From contig VXAZ01006875.1 of assembly GCA_013399875.1 (NCBI GenBank), forward strand, positions 400,813 to 464,812: DNA of 64,000 bases, read 5' to 3'. Shown here piece after piece: positions 10,160 through 22,614 of this stretch. Both the position numbers and the translations under genes were made by a program. The DNA comes from Gymnorhina tibicen (Eukaryota > Chordata > Aves > Passeriformes > Artamidae). The notes beneath the pieces are model-generated. The model was not told where the DNA came from. It saw only the letters and a program-made list of their open reading frames with translations, and made no database searches. The number at the start of each line of letters is the position of its first letter. The stretch's first letter is position 1.

Positions 10160-13100
10160 GCTCTCGTAGCAAAGCTGCTGCTGTCACCTCTGGCTCCTCA
10201 GCTGGGAAAGCAAAGTATTTCAGCATTTAACAGCCCCTTTTCTGTGCTTCAGAGCTTGGGGGAGAATACGTGTTCATAATTGTACTTCAGAATATGAGGT
10301 TCTCTCTTACATGGGGTCTGGCCTAAAAGGCAAACTCCCTTCCTGCCCTGTCCCACACACTAATTTCCAATTAGTGAGAAATCGCACTCCACACCGGCCT
10401 CTCCTTGTTTAAAAACAAACAGTGCCTCGATGCTGATAAGGATTTAAACCCAAATAAACAGCAGTTGCTTTTTACATGAGAACTACAAATTCAGTGCTCT
10501 ATGTGCTCTCAGAAAAGAGGCACAAATTGGTCAAAATTTCCTTCCAGCTCCGTGCACACACAAGGACTGATGTGGCCAGATGATGAGAGTGTTAAAGCCA
10601 GCTTTCCCTCCCTCCTGGCAGACACCAGCTTACTCTTTACCCCAAATCCTTACAGTTCATTTTTGAAACCTCTTGAGCAACTTATCTTTCAGTATCTCTC
10701 TTTAGAGCCTCCCATTCATCACAGCTAATTGTGGGCTGCCAGCACCCAGAGGGGATTCTGCAGCTCGGGCTGGTGTCACGGTCTGGTGGATGGCATGAGG
10801 GGAATGGCCGAGGCTGGGCTGGCATTTATCATCTCTGAGAAGAGTTTGCTTAAAAAAATAAAAAGGCAGAGCCTGGATGGATGAAACTGAGTCAAGGGCC
10901 CACACAACAAGTCTGCAAAATCCTATGAGGGGAAGGAAAACCATTCCCTTCTTTTCCTGCAGATTGGGAAGCACTGAAATTCCTTGGAGCGGGACATGGC
11001 AGGGACAGAAGAAGCTGCAGCCCCTGGCAGTCCCCAGGCTGCCTCATGGTTTCTATAGATTCCCTGAGAGAAGCATTAAAGCCTTTGGTATTTTGGGATT
11101 TTTTTCCCCCCTCCACTTCAGTAGAGAAGGGGAACAAGGTTTTATATCCTCCTCCCAACACCATTTCACTGAACACCGGCCTTTCAGCAGGAAGAAACTA
11201 TCTTCAGCTAAGTTTTGTTTGGAAGGAAGAAATAAGCACTTTGATAACCTCTTTGATATAATGGAGGATGTTGATTTCTACATTTTTTTAATATCTCATG
11301 ATAGCTCTTAATCTCCAAATGTTTGTCAGACTAGTTAAGAACACGGGAGGAAGCAAAGTGCCCGGGGGTCCTGCAGCTGGGACAAGGCTGGTTTATCACT
11401 GCACAGGAGGTGCTTTAGCCCTGTCCTTAAGCAGCTCTGAGTTCAGACCGATTTTCCATCACTGCCCCGCTCCATGGCCTGAGCAGTCTCCCCCAGCCCG
11501 GGATGCCATCCAAACTCATCCCTGACACCGTGGCCAGGACTGTTCCGGGTGCTCAATCACCCAGGCCAGGCTGGTGCTCCGTGCCCCAGGGCAGGTGTTG
11601 GGATTCATGGGACATCCACGGGAATGAAGAGATTTCTCCCACCTCCCATCAGGTCTGGAGGACCTGTTCAGAGGCAGAGGCATCCCCTCTTCTGGGGTGA
11701 GCAGGGGGAGCGCCCTGAGCCCTGCTGCCTCCAAACAGCCGATGGCAACCAGAGCACTGGGAGCAGCTGCAGAGGGTGGGCAGGGAAGAGCCCCAAAACC
11801 AAGCCAGAAAATCCAGCCTGGAGGGGAAAAAAGGCAAAACCCACAGAGCTGAAAGGCAGAGTGCAGTAAGACAGAGTTACCAGGAGATTTTGAAACACAA
11901 AGCCAGCCCAGAAGGAATGTACACAGAATGCATGAAAATCTCTGCTCCTCCTCTGACAAAGAGCGTTTTGCAGTGCCTCAGCCCCAGCGCCTCATGCCTG
12001 CCTTCCCTCTCCTGTGGCCGTGGGGAGGGGGCCGAGGGCAGGGCTGCAGGCTGCCAGTCATGGATGTCTTCTCCAAAGGCACCACGAGCTTTCCTTGCTG
12101 CTGAAAACCCCAAAGCAAATTGTAGAGGTTCACCCAGAGCATCCTCAGGCAAAGGGAAAACAAACCTGGAGCTCCCGGGAGGACCCGCAGCCTCAGCATC
12201 TCCCTGTGCTCCCCACAGTGGGATATCCAGGGTTATCCACAGCAAGCGGGTCCCAGAGACAACCGGGGTTCACTCCCTGGGGGCTGTGGCAGGGATGGGC
12301 AAATCCCCACGGCCACAGCCCAGGGAAGGTGGCAGCCAGAGATGACATTTCTTTTCAAAGTGTAAAACCTGCCCTCATCAGGCGCCTCATTCCCAATGAG
12401 AACTCCAAAACTCCTCCTTTCTACCCATTTCTCCCTATCCAAGGGCACTGGGTGGTCCAGGCAGTGCTTGGTGAGATACCAGGAGCAAACTGTGCTTGGA
12501 AAAGGCTCTTCTGCAGACGGCTACTCCCTGAGCTATCCACATGCTCTAGATGGGATGAGCTCTCCGGACAGTGCACCATCTCTGAACCATCCAGGTATTT
12601 TCCCCTGCTTGGTCACGCCCTGTCACCTGAGCCAGTGCTGGGGTCCCAGCACCCACCTGGCTCTTCTGCCCACCTCACCTCTGTGTAGGAAAACCCAAAC
12701 TCCATCACCCCAGTCAGGCCATAACCTCATTTGACCTTTCATTCTGAGCAGCACTACGAGTTGGTAACAATCCTAATCCATCTCTTTGGTACTGAACTTC
12801 CAGCATCTCTCTCCCTTAAAATTCCCTGGAGGCCACTCACAGGCATGGAGCTGATGCCATCTCCCCATTGTCTGACCACAGCAAAGACTTAAAAGCTGCT
12901 GTTCTGAAACATTTCAGCAAAAAAGAATATTATTAACAGCAAGATGATAAGACTTGCATGCTTCAAAGGCAGGAGACATGAATGATTCCTTTTCCTAAAG
13001 AATGAAACCCAATGAGAACACAAAATTTCCTTCAGAGGCAAGAGCTCCCTCAGCCAAAAGGAGGACAGAGAACGGCACGTGGTCCTGATGATCCCGAGCA

Positions 13101-13550
13101 AGGAGGGCTCTCCCTGCACCCCTGCATGGAGGGTCTGCACTGCATCCCCTCGGTCTCCCCCCCCGAAGGACGGGAGTTCGGCACTGCGGAGCGAGGCTGA
13201 TGGATTTTGTTTGCCAGAAGGCCATTAGGATAAAAGGAAAATCCCACTTAGCACAAGTTATGAATTTCCCAAAGTCAGGCTATTGGCACAGGCGGGGGGA
13301 CGGGAAGTGCTGATTATTAATGGATGTGTTGAATTACTTCCTCCCCGGCTGCCTCCGAGATGTGCAGGAGGAGCTGCCCAGCAGAACACGGAGCAGGTTC
13401 TTCTCTTCCCAGGGCACTGGCCAGATCTCACCTCCCTGCAGCTGAATTCCCAGGGGGATGCTCACACAGGAACAGCCCTGCTATGGGCAACCCAACCCTC
13501 AACTGGGCCACCTCCGAGAAGGGGGATGGGTTTGTCTTCTTCTGTCTCGG
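10160..13550. other. single-copy sequence, no gene recognised
   Basis: No repeat family or exon can be supported. AT-rich pieces at 12890-13000 and 13225-13345 (TTATTAACAG, GATTATTAATGG) could be regulatory but are not distinctive. The long open frames at 11776-12345 and 12014-12688 lack domains. Confidence 0.4.
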
Positions 13551-13554
13551 GGCA

Positions 13555-13893
13555 ATAGTGGAAGAACTTAAGAGTCCCTTCCAGTGCCTAAAGGAGCTCC
13601 AAGAGAGCTGGAGAGGGACTTTGGACAAGGGCCTGGACAGACAGGACAGAAGGGAATGGTTTCTCAGTGCCAGAGGGCAGGGTTAGATGGGATATTGGGA
13701 AGGAATTCCTGGCTGTGAGGGTGGTGAGGCCCTGGCACAAGGTGCCCGGAGAAGCTGTGGCTGCCCCTGGATCCCTGGAAGGTGGGGATAGGGGAAGGTG
13801 TCCCTGCCCATGGCAGGGGGTGGGATGGGATGGGCAATAAGGTCCCTTGGTCTTCCAACCCAGCCATCCTATTATTCCATGATTCTGTGAATG
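13555..13893 (+). mobile_element. CR1 LINE 3' fragment, about 340 bp
   Basis: The copy includes upstream material ('agagctggagagggacttt', then 'ggaatggttt', then 'gggatattgggaaggaatt'), the 'gccctggcacaaggtgcccg' block, and a tail ending 'attccatgattctgtg'. It is one of the longer CR1 copies here. It is noncoding in its surviving part. Confidence 0.92.
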
Positions 13894-13894
13894 T

Positions 13895-16845
13895 CATCAA
13901 GGAACAACCATGGGGGTTGTTCCATGGGGACAACCAGGGGTGCCCAGCACCTCAGCCCCTGCAGCCCCTCAGCCCCTCCCAGCACCCCAAAACTGCTGCC
14001 TTAAGCTGCCGAAGCCCCCGAGGCAGAGCCCCCGGCCAGGCTGGGGGTGCTTGGAGCTGGGCCAGCCGGGTGAGGCAGGAGCAGCTGCTCCCTGCCCTGA
14101 GGAACCTGCACAGCACACACTGAGCTGTTAAGGACAAAACCTGTTGCTTGGGAGGCAGAGTTCCACCTGCGGGCTCCGATGGATGGAAAGTGTTTAAGTG
14201 AGAGCGCGGCAGCCCCGGCACAGCCAGCCCAGCACTCCTCCATCCCTGCATTGATTTATTCCCTTCTCTGCCGCCCCTAATGCTCCTCTCAGCTCTGCGT
14301 GGCTCAATGCAGCACAAATTAACAGAGCCCACAAAAGCCCTCTGAAGCCATTCCCCTGATTAACAGGTCTGTAGTGCTGAAAGATATCTTCATTTTCATA
14401 ACCTGGCACTGAATGGATGGCAGCCATGGAGCTGCAGCACGTCATTCCCCAAAGGGAGGAGCGGCACGGATTTTTCTATGCTGTAGGAATTGCCAAAGAT
14501 TGAGACAAATGACTCAAGAATCAAAAAGGGGAACAAGGAAAGCTGTGGAAGGAAGGACAAAATGCTGCTGGGGACTGAGGGGTGGGTGGTGATGGCCCTG
14601 AGCATGACCTGCCACAGCTCTGTCCATCCCTCTGGGCTCTGCCCCGGGGCTGGCCCAGGGACATTGGTGGCTGCAGTTCCTTGTGTCCCTCTCTTGGGAG
14701 TCGACATGTCCATCAGCAGACAGCAGGGCAGTGACACACACGTCTCTTGGAACCATTAAATATGGAGCTGGAAAATACCTCCGAGCTCACCGTGCCCAAC
14801 CCTTGTGCAGTGCCAGGACTTACACAGCTGCTTTTGACACATCACCGGAGTTTTCTTTTCCTTCCTGGCCATGGTGAAGTCATGGAGGGGACTCCAAGCA
14901 CTCTTGTGTGGTGCCTCCAAGCAGTGTCACGAGTCCTCCCGGCTCCCACCCAGGGGACAGTTCCACAGCTGGACCCCTGAGTGTCAGCCAGGCTGTGAGC
15001 AGAGCAGCGGGGAGCAGCAGTGTGGGGCAGTGCTGCGTGGTTGTTCTCAGGTCCTCACAAAGCTCCATTTTCGCTCTGTCATCAGGACTAAAACCCCAGG
15101 ACATGCTGGGATTCGTTCAGGGTGAGAACCCTCCCTGCACAGAAGGTCTGGGCATCGTGCAGGGTCTGGAAGCTGGGCTCAGGCCACTTAGTGTCTCTCC
15201 AAGCACTTGACCCTGGGATTTAACCACTTACTGGGCCTGGCTGCACCTCCTGCATCTCTCCAGAATTATGCAGAGGCTGTTCTGTGCTCCAGAGGAGTGA
15301 TGAGGGCGGGGAATGACCCTTCCAGCTGTCCCCTGTGCTGGGACTGGGGCAGCCCCACTGGCCACATTTGCTGCTGTTCCCCCTCTGCGGCCGCATCCTC
15401 ACCCCAGATAACCCCAGCCAAGGGAGGGGAGGAAAAGCTCCGGAGCCAGATAAAGACAGACGGATTATAAGGTGTTTATGCTTTTGCAAAATTAAAGTCT
15501 TGAAGGTGAGACAGGTTTACATTGGCACAGAATTAATGGTTTGATGCAGCACAAGGGGACAGCGAGAGCAGGGAGCGGGGCCATCCATCAGCACGCGCCG
15601 ATGGCACAGGGGAAGGAGATGCCGGCATAAATCAGGCCCTGTGCAGGAAATAAGCAGGATGGATGACAGGCAGGAGCTGGTGATCTGTTATTCCCACCGT
15701 GCCAGAAGATGCAGGAAATGTGGCTGGGTGAGTTCAGGTCTCATTCCAGCTTGGGAGCCTTCCCTGCACTGCCAGGTCTATGGATGGGGCTGCAGAGCAG
15801 CTCTGTGCTCACCCCACATCCTGCGTGGGTGCTCACAGGCTGAGGCAGAGCAGGACCAGGGGGCTTCAGCCCCTCTCTGGAGGTGTTAGTGCCAGCTGCC
15901 ATCTCCACATCCTTGAAGAACTGAGCCCAAACACAAGCAGAGGAGATTCCCCTTCCCTTGAACAGTAGCTGAAGGGGATTAGGGGTCCCTCACCGATCCT
16001 TCTGGCATCTCTGCATTGTTCTCCCTCCCTGCCAGGGTGTTCCAGCTCTGCTTTGGGAATGTGGGCACTCTCCTGAGGGAGATGAGACAGGATCAGGGCT
16101 GCTCCGTAGGCTTAGGCTCATCTCTAGTGTGCAGTTCCCTAATTTTAAGACTTTGGGCGCAGTTTCTCTGGTTATTCTCCAGACCTCCCCAGCAGTTCCT
16201 GGTGCCGCTCTGACTTCAAAGGGAAATGAGACCTTACACGTTTAATTGAGGCAAATTTCCTCCCTGTTGTCGGGTCAGCGAGGGGGGATTAATGGGGGCC
16301 AAGGCTCAGCCCTCTGGGGACACCCAAACATTTCAACACATGGGGCAGCCCTGGAAGGTGGAAAACAGGCGATGGGGAGCTGGAGGTGACCAGGGCTGAT
16401 CAGGAGCAGCTGAGACACATAAATCTCTCCAGCCATCAAGAGCTGCAGCCTGCCCCCACCTCTTTATTTAGGCTGTGTTTTTGAATGTAACCTGAAGCAA
16501 TTAAGCTCTTTCATCGGATGTCCTGCCTTCAATTTACCTCCTGCTTAGCGATATCACCGGCAAAGGAAAGACTTGAGAGGCTCCTGCAGCCTTGCACGGG
16601 GCTGGATGTGGGCAGAGACAGCGCAGGTGAGTCCTGCTGTCCTGGTCCGTCCCTGCAGCTCCGTCACCTCCAGCAGCAGTCCTCACCCCAGGGTCACCTC
16701 TCAGGAGGGCAGCACAGCTGGTGGGACCAGCTTGGGTGCCTCAGACACTGTCCCCCCATCTCCCCTCCTCTCTCCTGGTGCCCGCCCATGCCATTCCCGG
16801 GGGATGAAGAAGAGTTGTAGCAGGGAGGGACGAGGTGTCCCCATG
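13895..16845. other. mostly single-copy sequence with putative regulatory blocks
   Basis: Two AT-richer stretches stand out: 14245-14405 (ATTGATTTATT, CACAAATTAACAG, CTGATTAACAGG) and 16215-16560 (TTTAATTGAGGC, GGATTAATGGGG, AGCAATTAAGC). They resemble conserved noncoding sequence by composition only. No exon is supported. Confidence 0.35.
14751..14803 (-). mobile_element. short diverged CR1-like tail
   Basis: 'accattaaatatggagctgg' followed by 'aaaatacctccgagctcacc' and 'gtgcccaaccc' parallels the reverse complement of a CR1 3' end, where the usual text is 'attaaggttggaaaagacct'. The fragment is short and diverged, so this call is tentative. Confidence 0.4.
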
Positions 16846-16849
16846 GGAC

Positions 16850-17640
16850 ACTCCCGGGAGGAAGGGGAACACCCCAGCCCTGCCGAGCTCCTTCCGCGCT
16901 CGGCCCTTCCCCCTGCACCGACGCAGAGCCAGTGACAGATTGTGCCTCACCCGGCAAAGCTGTGAGACGGGGTTTGTTTGGACAGTTTTAGGGTCACTTC
17001 CAGGCTCCCGGAGATCCAGCTGCTGTCAGCAGCCCGCGAGCAGCCCCGCGGGGACCCGACCTCTGCTCCTGGAGGTCCCACCCCCGGGGCCGCGGTGCTG
17101 ACACCTCCCTCCTGGTTTGGGGAGGAATTTCGGATGGGTTTTCCCCCACCGACCCACCCCAGCCCCCGAAGGTCTCCTGCTGGCAGCGCTGGGATGCAGC
17201 TGGTCCCGGCAGCCATCCCTGGTCCTCACTCCTGCCGTGCCTAAAGCAGAGGGGACAATCCAGCCGCAGTGTGATTTGGGATCGCCCTAAAGGATTTCGG
17301 ATCCCACAGCATCGCTGCCTGCCATCGCAAAGGCAGCGAGTCTCACTCTTGTGAGTGGCCCCGGGGAGGACGCGGTGCCATTGCTGTGCCAGCCCCGCGG
17401 GGAGGGCGGGCGGGGGGCGCAGGGGCCGAGCTCTGCAGGCAAAGTCCCCCCTCCCTTATTTGAGTGCTCAGCCCCTGCTGCGAGGCTGAAGCCCACGAAC
17501 ATTAACCCTGAGGCTATAAAACCTGGCTCGGTGTTTAACAGCCACACGGCGAACCACAGCGAGCCGAAAAACTGCGCGGAAATTCCCAAGCCAAGGACTG
17601 CGACTGGAATTAATTAGTTCTTGCTCTGACAACCTTTTCT
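16850..17640. promoter_or_regulatory. CpG-rich block with TATA box, candidate core promoter
   Basis: CpG density rises at 16895-16925, 17030-17100 and 17355-17430, including GC-box-like 'gggcgggcggggggcgc' at about 17405-17421. A canonical TATAAAA lies at 17515-17521, followed by CpG-containing, repeat-free sequence, so a + strand start site near 17545 is possible. The first downstream ATG (17684) opens only a short frame. A noncoding transcript or the promoter of a gene with distant exons would both fit. Confidence 0.35.
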
Positions 17641-17644
17641 GGTG

Positions 17645-18330
17645 CCACCAGGTGGTAACAACGTGCAGGAGCCGGCTGTCCCCTAATGCCACCCGGTCCT
17701 GGACAGCTGCTCTTACGCACTGGTGGGTGGGAAAAAAATCCCTGTGCCTTGGGACATGGATCTCCCGGGAGCAGCGGCGGAGCATAAATCCTCCCTGGAG
17801 TGTGGTATGGCGATAGGGGAATCCTTTTGAAGGATTGAGGGATCTTAGCTGCTACAAAATGTCAATTTTCTCGAAAGGCTTTTGGAGTAAAAGGACTTTG
17901 CGTGAGCCCAGTGCACAGCGGTGCAGCGTGGGAGCCTCGCTGGTCTTGCCTTAACCAACCACTGCGCTGACGGGGCCGTGTCCCCACTGTGCCTGTCCCC
18001 AAAACAGGCACCCACAGCACGGTGGGAGGACCTGGGACATGGCAGGTTTTCCTGGGGAAACCCCGAGCCTGGTCCCCCAAGCAGGGGAGGGAGGAGAAGG
18101 CTGGAGAGGGGAAGGGCAGCAATGACCTCAGCGCTAAACACTCCACGATAAAGGCTCTTTCTGGGCTTTTCTCGAGCCCTGATCGTCCCCGGGAGAGCGG
18201 AGCCGCACAGGGCGCTTTTCATCCTCCGGTCCTGCCCGGCCCCTGCCCGCCTCGCTCCACCTCCCGCCGTCCGGCCTTTATTTCTTCAAGGCGCAAAAAA
18301 GTGAAAATCCTTTGAAGCCAGGAAGAGACA
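17645..18330. promoter_or_regulatory. CpG-enriched, repeat-free block after the TATA box
   Basis: A second CpG cluster at 18165-18290 ('ctcgagccctgatcgtcccc', 'gcctcgctccacctcccgcc') is followed by an AT-richer edge with 'ggcctttatttcttcaaggc' (18272-18291) and an AAAAAAGTGAAAATCC stretch. There is no repeat signature. It is probably part of the same regulatory region as the preceding block. Confidence 0.28.
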
Positions 18331-18334
18331 GAGA

Positions 18335-21300
18335 ATATTTTCTGCTCCCAAAATAAAGGATACAATTTTCTAAGCATCTCCTCTCCTCCTGGGGCCCTCC
18401 CACCTTCCTCATCCCTCGCTCCCTGCTCCTCCCGCCCCCCTCCCTGCCCAGGTGAACTCCTGGGCAGAGCCGGTTGTCATCTTTTCAACACCTCGTTTTT
18501 CCCTCGCTCCGAGTGTGCAGGGAGCGGCTCTTACTGTTTACACACCTCCGGCTCTGGGGCGGGAGGTGAAACAATCCCGGCTTTCATTCCGTGGAGGGGA
18601 CCGGGAGATGGAGCAGCCCCGGCCATGGTACCCACCACAGCGCCTGGGATGGCCGAGCTGCTCCTCCCCGGGGATCCCCGCGCTCCCCCTGGGCCAGGAT
18701 ACAGCTCCTGCCTCTGGAAGGCTCCTCCTCCGCGGGGAAATGCCCAGCCTGGCCCCTGGCTCGAGGTGATCCTGGACATCACCTGCCCATGGCCACTGGC
18801 ACATTCCTGGGTATCTCCCCACCGTGGAGGGTCCCGTCCCTGGTATCCCATGGCGGTGCTGGTTGCAAGCTGAATTTACCAGGACTAGTGCAGGAGTGTG
18901 GGCTGCCAGCAGCCCCTGCCTGAGCTCCCTGTGCCATTCTGTGATTTATTAAAGGCTGAGCCCGTCCCAGCCATACCGAGCTCACCAGGGCCGGGAGGAA
19001 GTGACCCCACTCCCCTGTAGCTCCAGCGGATCAGAGCCTCCGAGCTGGTAACTGGGAAGGAAAACTCTCCCACTCCTCTCGTTGTGTACCAGGATTGTCT
19101 CCATCCCAAGGTTTCTCCCGGGGGCTGTGCTCCGGGAGTTTCACAGCCGCGTGTTTGCGAGGCTGCCCCAGTGGAGTGTCCCCAGTGCCAGCAGACATGG
19201 CACGTCCCTGTGTGTGCGGGGCACATGGCCCACACTCAGCCTGTGCCTTCTGCTGGTCGTTCTGGCCCCGTGTCGTTCCCCGTGTCCTTGGCGTCTCCTG
19301 AGCCCCGCGGAGCACTGCACAACTCGTGCCGTGGGAGGGTTGAACAGACTGATCAGGTGTGGGGGAGCTGGATGCTGAGAGCCCCCGAGGAGCTTCCCAC
19401 AGAGACATCACCTTGCTGCAGGTGGAGATGGGAGCACGGAGCCACCTGGAGCAGTGGGCACTGCTGGGAGCTCAGGGATGCCCGGGGCAGTGGTGGAGAG
19501 GAGAGGGAGCGGACTCAGGGAATGACATCTCTGTGCCAGACCCCCCCAGGAGTGACCTGAGAGCACCCCTGGCCCTGCAGTGGGTGCTGAGCATTGCCCC
19601 TGTGCCCTCCCAGGCCCCACAGACAGGAATGGGCTGGTTCTGGCTCGGCTGCTGCTGCAGCTCCTTTATTCATTTATCATCAAAGTCCCATCTCTGAGAC
19701 GTGACAGAAAACACACAGATGAGGGAAAGAAGTAAAGTTTGCTGAGCAGGGTGGGATTTCTGTGCTACTTGGGGGACTGTGTCCTACTTTCTGGTGTTTC
19801 TTTCCCTCTCTGACAATACTCCAAGGGCAGAGCCTTTGAGGACCCCAAGCCCTTGACCTTCTTCGTCAGGCAGAGCTGCTCAGACGCAGCCTCCCCTACG
19901 GACCCCGGCTGGTGTCGGAATCAAGGATGTTGATTGCATTCAGATTCTAATTTACTCAACTTGCTACTAGGAAGTCATCAGAAAAGATGGTTTAAAATCA
20001 TTCAGGGAAAACTCAGAGCATAAAATTTTAATTGCCACCTTGTGAAATGAGGCTCTCCTGGGCTGGCCAAGCCTGGCTGCTGTGTTGGGGTGGATGGAGA
20101 TGCTCCTCACCAGCTCTGTTGCTGTGGGCAGGAGGATGGAGATGGGGACAATCAGCTGCTGTAGCTGCTGCAGGATTTGATCCCTACAAGCAGTGTAGAG
20201 AAAACACTTTGCTGGACACCAGCAGCAGCCCCGGGTCAGGCACTCCAGGCACTCTGCTCCCATCAACACCCAAACATTCACCCCTTTAGCAAAACCCTTG
20301 TGACATCTGTAAGAGCTGCCACCTCCACCTCTGCAGCAGGATTGCATTATTAATGGTAACCTGGTTAATAGAATAATTCTGCTTGGTTTTGACTCAAAAT
20401 TGCCCATGAACAGCCTTCAGTTTTGGTGATGTAATTCAAAAAAGAGAATAAAAGACCCCTGGGTAGAGGCTGGTCCCTGAGCTTTGGGACTATGGAATGC
20501 TGGTTCTCCCTGGGCACGCACTCCAGCCATGAAGCCCCCTGGGGTCTGTGTTTGAACATTCATGTAAATCCATCCCAGATAACTTGTGAAAATCTCCTTA
20601 ATGCTCTCTGGCCCCCCACAATGACCTGCACCCCTCAGGTGCTGAGGGAACGGGGCAGGTGAGAGAGGATGGTGCCAGCACAGACACGGCCTCACTCCTC
20701 TGCAGAACATCACGAGTTTGCAACTGGACACAGGAAAATGCCTCTGCCTTCCCCCTCGTACTCCCTCTGAGCAGGCTCCTGGCCTTACACAATTATTTGT
20801 GTGCTGGATGAGGCAAATCAAAGATCATTAAGGCGAGTCCAGCAGCAGAGCGCCAGATCTACTGCCGGAGTGGGGCTTTGCCGGGCAATCCAACCCGCTC
20901 CCCGCTGCCTCAGGCACCCCTGTCACCTGCCAGTGTCCCCAGGTACCTCGGAACCCACAGATCAATAAAGCCACACTGGGGCTGGAGTGTGAGGGAGTCC
21001 AGGACAGCATCGATCCCTCTCACCGCAGAGAGCAGAGTCTGTAATGGGCTGGGATGAGCCGGGGCTGACGGATCCTCGAGCAGCTGGAGATCAATAGCTT
21101 TCATAAAGCAGATTGAAAAATAGGGGAGAGGCCTAATGGCACCGGAGTGCTGGGCTACACTTACGCAAGGAAAACAATTTGAGGAGGACCAAATAGCAAC
21201 ATTGATCATGCCACTATTTCCCCATTTTTATCTTTCTTTGGGAAAGTTCTCAGCTAACTCCAGACACCACAAACCTTTATTGGAGCCCTGGTGCAAGCAG

Positions 21301-22345
21301 AGGTTGCACGTGGCATTGCTGCCCTTTGCATTCCCAGTGTGTTGTGCTGCTTGGGTTTAACCTTTACTTTAATTAGGAAAATTCCCTCTCAAACCCTCAC
21401 ACTTGGGGGGGAGAAAGGAGCATCTCCTGCACACAAGGAGAGGGGCAGAGGTGCTCTGCTCTTGTCTTGCCCTGGTCTACTGCCCACCCTGCCCCGCTCT
21501 GGGGAGCAGCCCTACACCATGTGCCCCACTCTCACTGGGACAACTGGTGGGAGTTTTGGGGCTGAACATGTCCCCTGCTGCCCAGGCACCCTCCGGAGTG
21601 CCAGGGGTTCTCCATCCTGTCAGGGAGCCAAAGGCAGCCAGAGCTGCCCCGATGGCACCGCTGTGGTCGCAGGACACGACCCCACGGCAGCTCGCAGGAA
21701 GAGTTATGTGCTCAGGATTAACTCCGTGCTGTTCTTGGCAGCACCTGAGCAGATGATTTATCTTGGAATACACCTGCCTCATTTATTATTTTTTTAGAGG
21801 TCTGTTCTGCAGTTGGGGATAAGTTCTGCCAAACAGTGTTGGACTGGGGTTTTCTGTGAGATGCACCAAGCAATGCCTGAAACCTGGGGCCATATCGGAG
21901 TCTGCGGGGAGTGTGTTCAGCTTGTCATGGACTTAATAAAGTTTATTGAGTCTTTGAGTCTTTAGAGTGTCTGATCCTTCATAAGGGCTTACAACTAAAC
22001 TGCCAGGGAAAATAAATTTGCTGCTCAAGGGCAGGTGGTGAAATCGCCACAGATGCTAGGGTAAGGCTGGCAGGAGGGCTGGGCAGAGAGGAGTGGCCAC
22101 AACGAGAGCTGGGTTATAGCCAGGGAATCTCAGCCTTTGAAGGAACAATTTGCAGAAACTGCCATGGAAGTTACGGTAAGGTCCAAGTGATAAAGCAGAA
22201 AACAGTGGTTGGATAAAGCAGTTCAGGAGAGATTTATTTGCCGTGTAAGGAAGAATCGTGGCAAGATTTGCTCAGTGGCAGTACCAGAGAGATGTCCTGA
22301 GTCTGTGAGGTGCTGGAAAGCCCAGGGAGGCTCCAACAAGATAAG
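18335..22345. other. single-copy sequence, no gene recognised
   Basis: No repeat or exon can be supported. The notable item is an AATAAA at 21935-21940 inside the palindrome AATAAAGTTTATT (21935-21947), with T/G-rich sequence after it. It could be a polyadenylation site or the remains of an LTR. Open frames at 19084-19560 and 21291-21797 have no domain. Confidence 0.38.
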
Positions 22346-22349
22346 AGAT

Positions 22350-22612
22350 CATGGAATCATAGAATCCTAGGATGGGTTGGAAGGAACCTTAAAGCCCATC
22401 TCATTCCACCCCCTGCCACGGGGAAGGAACACCTTCCACTAGCCCAGGTGGCTCCAAGCCCTGTCCAGCACGGCCTTGGCGTTTCCAGAGACGGGGCAGC
22501 CACAGCTTCTCTGGGCACCCTGTGCCAGGTTTTACCACCCTCATTTAAAAAAATATGTCCAATCTAACTGGACCCTCCTTCAGTTTAAAACCATCCCCCT
22601 TGTCCTATCAGC
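22350..22612 (-). mobile_element. CR1 LINE 3' fragment
   Basis: It reads 'atggaatcatagaatcctag', then the 'ggttggaaggaacc' tail in reverse, the 'ccaccccctgcc' and 'cacagcttctctgggcaccc' blocks, and upstream CR1 material ending near 'cccttgtcctatc'. It is 5'-truncated and has no coding part. Confidence 0.93.
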
Positions 22613-22614
22613 CC

